A DNA stretch of 64,000 bases. Source: Zizania palustris. Its lineage: Eukaryota > Streptophyta > Magnoliopsida > Poales > Poaceae. Position 1 is the first letter of the stretch. Each line of letters opens with the position of its first letter. This document shows positions 57,354 to 64,000 of the stretch, in pieces. The stretch spans positions 66,512,865 through 66,576,864 of the forward strand of contig JAAALK010000285.1 of NCBI GenBank assembly GCA_019279435.1, read 5' to 3'. Below the pieces are notes generated by a model. The model did not search any database. It had not been told where the DNA came from and worked only from the letters and a program-made list of their open reading frames with translations. The translations under genes were made by a program, and so were the position numbers.

Positions 57354-58237
57354 TGTAGGATCGAAAGTAGCGACCAGAGGGGGTGAATGGGCGCCTAAAA
57401 AGTTCTTTCGAAACAATGGCCTGCTTCCAACACCCAACGCACCTCAAAAGACTTAGGAGCAAGACGTAAACAGATCGATCAAAACTTCACAGAAATAAAT
57501 CACAACAATCGATTGAGAGATTACTGTTCAAAGTTGTCTCCAGTAAGTTACTTGGCAAAGCCTTCAGATTCGAAGCCTGCGGATTCTAAGTCGGCTGATT
57601 TGAAGTCTGCTGCAGATTCTAAGTCTGCAGATTCGAAGTCTGCTGCAGATTCAAAGTCTGCAGATCCGAAGTCCGCAGATTCGAAGTCTGTAGATCCGAA
57701 GTCTGCAGATTCAAAGTCTACTGATTCGAAGTCTGCTGATTCAAAGTCTGCAGATTCGAAGCTTGCAGATTCGAAGTCCGCTGATTCGAAGTCTGCTCAT
57801 TCAAAGTCTGCAGATTCGAAGCTTGCAGATTCGAAGTCTGCAGATTCGAAGCCTGCAGATTCGAAGTATGCAGATTCGAAGTATGCAGATTCGAAGCCTG
57901 CAGATTCAAAGTATGCAGTTCGAAGCCTGCAGATTCGAAGTATGCAGATTCGAAGTATGCAGATTCAAAGTCTGCTGATTCGAAGCCTGCAGATTTGAAG
58001 TCTGCTGATTCGAAGTCTGCATATTCGAAGTCTGCTGATTCGAAGTCTGCTGATTCGAAGTCTGCAGATTCGAAGCCTACTTCACAGAGTTGGACTTCAC
58101 ACAAGAAAAAGGGACTTTGGCCCTGTCAACTCGATCAAAAAGCTACGTAGTAAAAAGCAAGCTATAGTACTAGTGTACTATTGCTACAGAGAAGTAGTAC
58201 TACTTGCAACAGCAAGAACTAGTACTACTTGCGTGAA
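57354..58237 (-). repeat. Sire-4: partial Sirevirus LTR, same family as Sire-2 and Sire-3
   Basis: The plus strand starts TGTAGGATCGAAAGTAGCGACC, matching the Sire-3 LTR end, and runs to the AACTAGTACTACTTGCGTGAA region (Sire-3 match near 54425). TatP interrupts it there; the rest should lie right of TatP. Between 57558 and 58083 the dispersed TTCGAAG motifs of its relatives are replaced by a tandem array. TatM gag lies to the left. Confidence 0.85.
57558..58083. repeat. 15 bp minisatellite inside the Sire-4 LTR
   Basis: About 35 copies of a 15 bp unit close to GATTCGAAGTCTGCA lie in tandem. Variants are GAAGCC, GAAGTA, GATCC and a few 3 bp GCT additions. Because 15 is a multiple of 3, frames stay open on both strands (five-residue peptide repeats), but this is a repeat artefact, not a gene. 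There are no unique spacers, so it is not a CRISPR array. Confidence 0.9.
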
Positions 58238-58732
58238 TGTTGGGGGAAAATACCTCATCTTCGGGGTTATTGCCGCAACAACATAAAAGCAGATAGTGGA
58301 TTCGAAGGTTTCCAGACGTCCATCTTCGAAGATACCCTGAGCCAGGCTCGAAGTACGAAGATAGGCATTCGTTCGGAGTACATCTTCGAACTAAGGCAAT
58401 TCAAGATCTTTATTGCCAGCTAAGATGGAAGATTTATCTTTTATACTATTAGATTGGTCTTTTACCATTTTAGCCCTATCAAGGGTACCGAATAGTTTCC
58501 ACTATGTCGGTTGTATTAGAGGGGTAAATAGGTCTTTTCCTTAATGTTTAGGCCTATAAATACCCCCCATTTCACCCTGTAATAGGGACCGAATACAAGT
58601 TATTCAATACACACATTCGAACTATTCTAAGTCATTATCCTTTCGGAGGCTTAGAACAGTTCTCTTCGCAAACACTTCGTTTGTTAGTTTCTATTCTACA
58701 GAAACCTGTTAGCGTAATCTTTTACACCAACA
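58238..58732 (+). repeat. TatP 5' LTR (495 bp)
   Basis: It begins TGTTGGGGGAAAATACC, where Sire-4 homology stops, and ends TTTACACCAACA just before the PBS. The TATA box is at 58554. The partner LTR is not visible; it should lie in or beyond the gap. Confidence 0.85.
58554..58562 (+). promoter_or_regulatory. TATA box of the TatP LTR
   Basis: CTATAAATA is followed by a C-rich stretch, about 180 bp before the LTR end. Confidence 0.65.
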
Positions 58733-58733
58733 G

Positions 58734-58751
58734 TTGGCGTCGTCCGTGGGG
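58734..58751 (+). other. Primer-binding site of TatP
   Basis: TTGGCGTCGTCCGTGGGG lies one base after the LTR. It resembles the TGGCGCCGTC-type PBS usual in grass Tat elements and differs from the initiator Met tRNA type used by the other elements here. Confidence 0.7.
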
Positions 58752-58794
58752 AGCCTAGTCTGAAAAACTTCGTTCTCTACCAACCTCTTACATC

Positions 58795-60359
58795 ATGCCT
58801 CCTAAGCGGAGCGCACCCCGCAATCCCGTTCAGAGGTCTTCTCGGATCTCCGGAGAGATACCATTTTACACGGTTGAAGCCGGAGGGCCTTCGACATTCC
58901 CTCCGCAAACTCCGGAAGGGGCTTCTATCCCTCGAACATACGAAGCTTCTCCGCTAACCCCTTCCATACTTCGACCACCCGGAGTCCCTCCTCCACCTTC
59001 TATCCCAATTCGAACTGATCCTACTAGTTCTCGAGACCCGGAAGATCCTTCCGGAGGAGATGAAGATAATCTTGGAGATATGGCCACTCAAATGGCCAAC
59101 CTTCAAGCTGAGGTAGCAAGGTGGTGACAAGAAGCTGCGAACAGGCTTCGCTCTCAAGCCATCCCAACTATCCCAGAAGTGCCCGAAGACGACGATCTCG
59201 ATTATCCCGAAGCCCCGGAGAACGCCTCCTTCGATAATGAATCTCCGCTGCATCCTGAGCTGCAGAAAGTTCGCTTTGATCCAAAGTTCAAAACTTCGAA
59301 GCTCTGTAAGTATGCCGGAGATGAAGATCCCAGAGAGTTCGTTCGTTCTTATGCCCTAGCAATTGAAGCTAGCGGAGGAGTTCGAGGCACCATGGCGAAG
59401 TGCTTCCCTTTAGCTCTCCAAGGAGTGGCATTAAGGTGGTTCTGGTCCTTGAAGCCAGGATCAATTAATTCATGGTCGCAGCTGAAGAAGAAGTTTATAA
59501 GCAATTTTCAAGGCACCTTCGTGCCTCCCATGTCAACAGGAAGCCTATTCCAGGTGAAACAGCTCCCTGGAGAGACATTGAGGCAGTATTTTAAGCGCTT
59601 CACTCATACGAAGTCGCAAATCCGGGGGTTGTCTGCATCTTCGGTAGTTGATGCAGCTTGGGAAGGCGTCACTCATCAAGGCCTCCTGGATAAGCTTCAT
59701 CGGAAAAGCATCTCCTCGGTCTCTCAGTTGATGTCATACTTCGAGGAGTATGCGAGGTCAGAAGAGGGTTGGCTTCGAAGGACTGCCGCTACTTCGTCCA
59801 TATTGCAAGAAGTTAAAGTAGAAGTGAAAACTTCGGCACAGCCGCAAGAACCAGTCTTCGAAGTTCAACATGATCGGAGAAGAGGGCAAAAGCACCCTCG
59901 TTCTGAAGTCATGAATATTGCACCCCCACAGAAGTTTACACAGAGAGCTCCACAGTCTACGGGGAACAAGGCCAGCGGCTGGAGGCCGCCAGGGAAAACG
60001 GCTGGAAAGGGCCAGACCCTTTTCTGCTGCATCCATGGAGAAAATCGAAGCCATGCAACTGATACTTGCAAGGCTATACTTACCCTAAGGGGAGAGTACC
60101 TAGAAAGAACTTCGGGTCGAGGTACTACCGACCGAGTTCCAGCTGCAATGCGCCCGGAGCCGGTCCAGGCTGTGGCACGGATAGAAAACTTTGATGCTGC
60201 AAGACACCCTCCAGTGGCCAATGTTATGCCACCTCCGAAGCAAGAGGAAGGGAAAGATCGAGGAAAAAGAGTAGTCCTCCCCATCTCCGACGGAGGTACC
60301 CTTGGAAGCATGTCCAAGAGACAGCGAAGGGACTACGTCAGAGAAGTAGGCCATATTGG
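58795..60359 (+). pseudogene. gag: TatP gag, one in-frame TGA
   Basis: ATG 58795 starts a proline/serine-rich N-terminus. TGA at 59125-59127 (probably from CGA) follows after 110 codons, and the frame then stays open. The retrotransposon gag domain spans about 59300-59780 (FVRSYALAIEASGG, WFWSLKPGSI, QLMSYFEEYA). A Cys/His motif (CCIHGENRSHATDTC, about 60026-60070) replaces the standard CCHC knuckle, as in other Tat gags. The frame continues into protease without a stop. Confidence 0.86.
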
Positions 60360-62863
60360 AACTTCGTCGTCTGCAGCTGCAATGCCGGAGTGGTCTCATG
60401 TGCCGATATCCTTTTCTGCGGAGGATGCAGCTGGCATTAAGTTCCCGCATGCAGATCCACTTGTTATCACTGCTGATATTGCGGGCACTGAAGTTCGAAG
60501 GGTGTTGATTGACGGAGGTAGTTCGGCAGATATCATTTTTGTTCAAGCCTTCGATCAATTGTGCATTTCCAGGAAGCATCTCCTTCCAGCGGCTCGTCCT
60601 TTGCAAGGCTTCGCAGGACCTCCGCTTGATGCACTTGGCCAAATAGGCCTAGAAGTTACCTTCGGAGAAGGTTTATTGGCCCGGACTGAGGAAGTAATCT
60701 TCGATGTTGTAGATGCCCCATATGCTTACAACGTCATCTTCGGAAGAGGCATGCTAAACCAGTTCGGAGCTGTGGCGCATCACAATTATTTGTTCATGAA
60801 GATGCCCACACAAGCAGGAGTCCTTACTGTCTTCGGAGATCAAGCTATTGCTCGGAGAGCGGAATATGGTCATGGTCCCCCTCTTGATCCAAGACAAGTA
60901 AACAGTGTACAAGATAATGAAGGAATTTTTTCAGCCTCCTCCGAAGCTTCGAAGAAGTCCTTTCCGAGACCAAGTCCTGAGGGAGAAATTGCAACGAAGG
61001 TCATTGTTAAAGATGGTAAAGAGTATACATTTCAATTTGGTAAAGATTTACCCCCAGAAGTTGCAACCTCCTTGGAAAAGGTCGTAGAAAAAAATTTGGA
61101 TGTCTTCGCTTGGTCTGACAAAGATATCACCGGAGTCGATCGGGATATCATTGAACATAGTTTACTTGTAAACCCGAAGGCCCAGCCTATTCGGCAAGGA
61201 CTCCGGAAAATGTCTGCAGAAAGAGCTGCTCTAGCGAAGGACGAAGTTGAGAAATTGTTGAAGGCTGGGATTATCAGAGAAGTGGCTCACACAGAATGGT
61301 TAGCCAACCCAGTCTTCGTCAGAAAGAAGTCTTCCGGGAAGTGGCGCATGTGCATTGATTTCACATCCTTGAATAAAGCATGCCCACGTGACCCCTACCC
61401 CATGCCCCGAATTGATCAATTGGTTGACTCCACCGCAGGTTCGGAGTTATTAAGCTTCCTTGACGCGTATTCTGGTTATCATCAAATATGGTTGAAGCGC
61501 GAAGATGAAATCAAGACAAGCTTCGTAACTCCTTCGGGAGTCTTCTGTTATGTATGAATGCCCTTCGACTTAAGAAATGTCGGGGCTACTTTTTCGAGGT
61601 TAGTTGCTAAGGCTCTAGGTCATCAATTAGGTCGTAATGTGGAGGCCTATATGGATGATATTGTAATAAAGAGTGCTTTAAAGCACCAGCATAGCCTAGA
61701 CTTAGCAGAAACATTCAATAGCCTTCGGGCATGTGGGATTCGTCTTAACCCCGAAAAATGTATCTTCGGAGCTAAGGCTGGAAAGTTGTTAGGGTATTTA
61801 GTTTCAAGCAGGGGAATTGAAGCTAGCCCTACTCAAATAACTGCGCTACAAAAGATGGCTCCTCCGGAAAATTTAAAGCAAGTGCAAAAGCTGACTGGGC
61901 GTCTGGCAGCACTTAGCAGGTTTTTATCAAGGTCTGCGGAGAGAAGCTTGCCTATATTTAAAGCATTGAAAGGGTCTGAAGATTTTGCATGGACACCGGA
62001 GTGTCAGAAAAGCTTCGAAGATATTAAAGAGTATCTCAGTAATCTTGCTACACTCACGGTGCCTATTGCGGACGAAACCCTACTCCTTTACCTTGCTGCT
62101 ACAGGTTCTGCTGTCAGCGCAAGTCCTTGTCAGAGAAGTGGATTTCAATGGGAAGTTGGTCCAAATCCTGTTTATTTTGTATCCGAAGCATTATCAGGAG
62201 CGAAGACAAGATACTCTGAACTTGAGAAGTTCGTTTATGCTCTGATAATGGCTTCGAGGAAATTAAGACATTATTTTTTGGCACACAATGTAATTGTACC
62301 AACTTCGTATCCTTTAGGAGATATGCTCCGAAGTAAGGATTCCACTGGAAGGATTGGGAAGTGGGCAGTTGAGCTAGCACCCTTCGGCATATGTTTCTTG
62401 GCAAGGACATCAATCAAATCGCAAGTCCTAGCAGATTTTGTAGCAGAATGGACTCCACCTGCAAATTTGGTTCCGGAGAAGTCAAGTGACAGAGTTTGGA
62501 TTGTTTACTCCGATGGGGCTTTCCAAGCATCCGGAGCAGGCATTGGAGCAGTGTTGATTTCACCTTCAGGGCAAAGAGCAATGTACTCCGCAAGACTCAA
62601 CTTTAAGTCTACCAATAATATAGCGGAGTATGAAGGGATTTTATTGGGACTCCGAAAAGCACGTGCTCTAGGGGCTACAAGAATAATTATAAAGACAGAT
62701 TCTCAGATAGTAGCAGGGCACGTAGATAAAAGTTTCCAAGTTCGGCATCCACAGCTTGCAAAGTACTTAGAAGAAATCCGTAAAATCGAAGCACACTTCA
62801 AGGGTATTTCCATTCGGAGTATACCAAGAGTAGAAAATGTGCAAGCGGACATCTTAGCAAAAG
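60360..62863 (+). pseudogene. pol: TatP pol: protease, RT, RNase H, second RNase H; incomplete
   Basis: The protease has DGGSSADI near 60513. RT runs from about 61200 and has the YMDD box at 61649-61660. TGA at 61555-61557 interrupts RT just before the MPFDLRN block (probably from CGA). RNase H follows (about 62050-62420), then the second RNase H-like domain (YSDGAFQASG near 62507 to ADILAK at 62861), cut by the gap. Compared with TatM, the stretch 62120-62166 is read in a shifted frame: one base gained near 62122 and one lost near 62163, so about 15 residues differ but the frame recovers. Integrase is not visible. Confidence 0.87.
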
Positions 62864-63863
62864 NNNNNNNNNNNNNNNNNNNNNNNNNNNNNNNNNNNNN
62901 NNNNNNNNNNNNNNNNNNNNNNNNNNNNNNNNNNNNNNNNNNNNNNNNNNNNNNNNNNNNNNNNNNNNNNNNNNNNNNNNNNNNNNNNNNNNNNNNNNNN
63001 NNNNNNNNNNNNNNNNNNNNNNNNNNNNNNNNNNNNNNNNNNNNNNNNNNNNNNNNNNNNNNNNNNNNNNNNNNNNNNNNNNNNNNNNNNNNNNNNNNNN
63101 NNNNNNNNNNNNNNNNNNNNNNNNNNNNNNNNNNNNNNNNNNNNNNNNNNNNNNNNNNNNNNNNNNNNNNNNNNNNNNNNNNNNNNNNNNNNNNNNNNNN
63201 NNNNNNNNNNNNNNNNNNNNNNNNNNNNNNNNNNNNNNNNNNNNNNNNNNNNNNNNNNNNNNNNNNNNNNNNNNNNNNNNNNNNNNNNNNNNNNNNNNNN
63301 NNNNNNNNNNNNNNNNNNNNNNNNNNNNNNNNNNNNNNNNNNNNNNNNNNNNNNNNNNNNNNNNNNNNNNNNNNNNNNNNNNNNNNNNNNNNNNNNNNNN
63401 NNNNNNNNNNNNNNNNNNNNNNNNNNNNNNNNNNNNNNNNNNNNNNNNNNNNNNNNNNNNNNNNNNNNNNNNNNNNNNNNNNNNNNNNNNNNNNNNNNNN
63501 NNNNNNNNNNNNNNNNNNNNNNNNNNNNNNNNNNNNNNNNNNNNNNNNNNNNNNNNNNNNNNNNNNNNNNNNNNNNNNNNNNNNNNNNNNNNNNNNNNNN
63601 NNNNNNNNNNNNNNNNNNNNNNNNNNNNNNNNNNNNNNNNNNNNNNNNNNNNNNNNNNNNNNNNNNNNNNNNNNNNNNNNNNNNNNNNNNNNNNNNNNNN
63701 NNNNNNNNNNNNNNNNNNNNNNNNNNNNNNNNNNNNNNNNNNNNNNNNNNNNNNNNNNNNNNNNNNNNNNNNNNNNNNNNNNNNNNNNNNNNNNNNNNNN
63801 NNNNNNNNNNNNNNNNNNNNNNNNNNNNNNNNNNNNNNNNNNNNNNNNNNNNNNNNNNNNNNN
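62864..63863. other. Assembly gap, 1000 N
   Basis: It is exactly 1000 N, a conventional size for a gap of unknown length. The TatP integrase and 3' LTR are expected beyond it, so the true distance may be several kilobases. Open frames that cross it are meaningless. Confidence 0.99.
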
Positions 63864-64000
63864 GCAATCCAAAGTGACAAATTATCTAAGATACTAAAGT
63901 ATCTTGAAAGTTATCTCAAGTGATTTCTTTCATAAAACAAAGGTACTAAGTTGCCATTTTTCCGACTGCAAATAGTCGAAGACATTTTATAAGATTTTAA
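63864..64000. other. 137 bp of unassigned AT-rich sequence after the gap
   Basis: I see no match to TatP, the Sire-4 LTR or any other element in the window, and no gene. It is too short to assign. Confidence 0.6.

Larger units (their letters stand above)
58238..62863 (+). mobile_element. TatP: Tat-type Gypsy retrotransposon, 3' part lost in assembly gap
   Basis: It has a 495 bp 5' LTR, a PBS, then gag-pol in one frame through protease, RT, RNase H and a second RNase H-like domain. It breaks off at the gap. The second RNase H after the first is the mark of the Tat lineage. It inserted in the Sire-4 LTR, and GTGAA (58233-58237) is the presumed left target duplication. It is head-to-head with the related TatM. 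Confidence 0.88.

Noticed and set aside
57513..57998. 161-codon open frame rich in Ser, Lys, Ala and Asp
   Set aside because: It is produced by the 15 bp tandem repeat, which leaves frames open on both strands. There is no start context, domain or conservation in related LTRs.
57558..58083. Repeat array resembling a CRISPR array
   Set aside because: The units are contiguous 15-mers with no unique spacers, no cas genes and a plant retrotransposon setting.
61558..63897. Long frames running through the assembly gap
   Set aside because: The N run has no stops by construction, so their length is artificial.

Overview
This window is plant nuclear DNA made almost entirely of nested LTR retrotransposons. 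I see no host gene, no rRNA or tRNA gene and no prokaryotic feature. The element types point to a monocot, most likely a grass: Sirevirus-type Copia elements with ~2 kb LTRs and several polypurine tracts, Tekay-type chromodomain Gypsy elements with ~3.4 kb LTRs and an extra ORF before gag, and Tat-type Gypsy elements with a second RNase H-like domain. The species cannot be told from this.

The outermost layer is one old Tat element on the minus strand (TatM). Its coding sequence survives as three pieces, 26999-27402, 30438-31391 and 55271-57353, which read in order from gag (right) to the RNase H/integrase border (left). Four insertions split or bound it. (1) Sire-2, a minus-strand Sirevirus, runs from beyond the left edge to 26998. 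It was itself hit by Sire-1 (plus strand, 438-11209, both LTRs present) and by Tek-1 (plus strand, 15046-25133, 3' LTR truncated). (2) A 3.0 kb solo LTR lies at 27403-30437 with a perfect 5 bp target duplication. (3) Sire-3, a minus-strand Sirevirus, lies at 31392-55270 with a perfect duplication AACTC and contains Tek-2. (4) A fourth Sirevirus LTR (Sire-4, minus strand, 57354-58237) carries an expanded 15 bp minisatellite and was hit by a second Tat element, TatP (plus strand, from 58238). TatP runs into a 1000-N assembly gap at 62864-63863.

Tek-2 (36701-50439) is not a simple element. Read on the minus strand it is LTR - complete interior - LTR - PBS - ORF0 - start of gag, then an abrupt junction into the Sire-3 integrase gene. 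It is a tandem product of LTR recombination followed by a deletion that also removed part of Sire-3.

All gag and pol genes here are broken by nonsense codons or frameshifts, and most of the nonsense codons fit C-to-T (or G-to-A) decay of methylated DNA. The clear exception is ORF0, between the primer-binding site and gag in the Tekay elements. It is open over its whole length in Tek-1 (258 codons) and Tek-2 (259 codons) and encodes a coiled-coil, proline-rich protein of unknown role. It is the best candidate for an under-described component in this window. Exon-like coding islands inside the Tekay LTRs and the minisatellite in the Sire-4 LTR are the next most interesting items.
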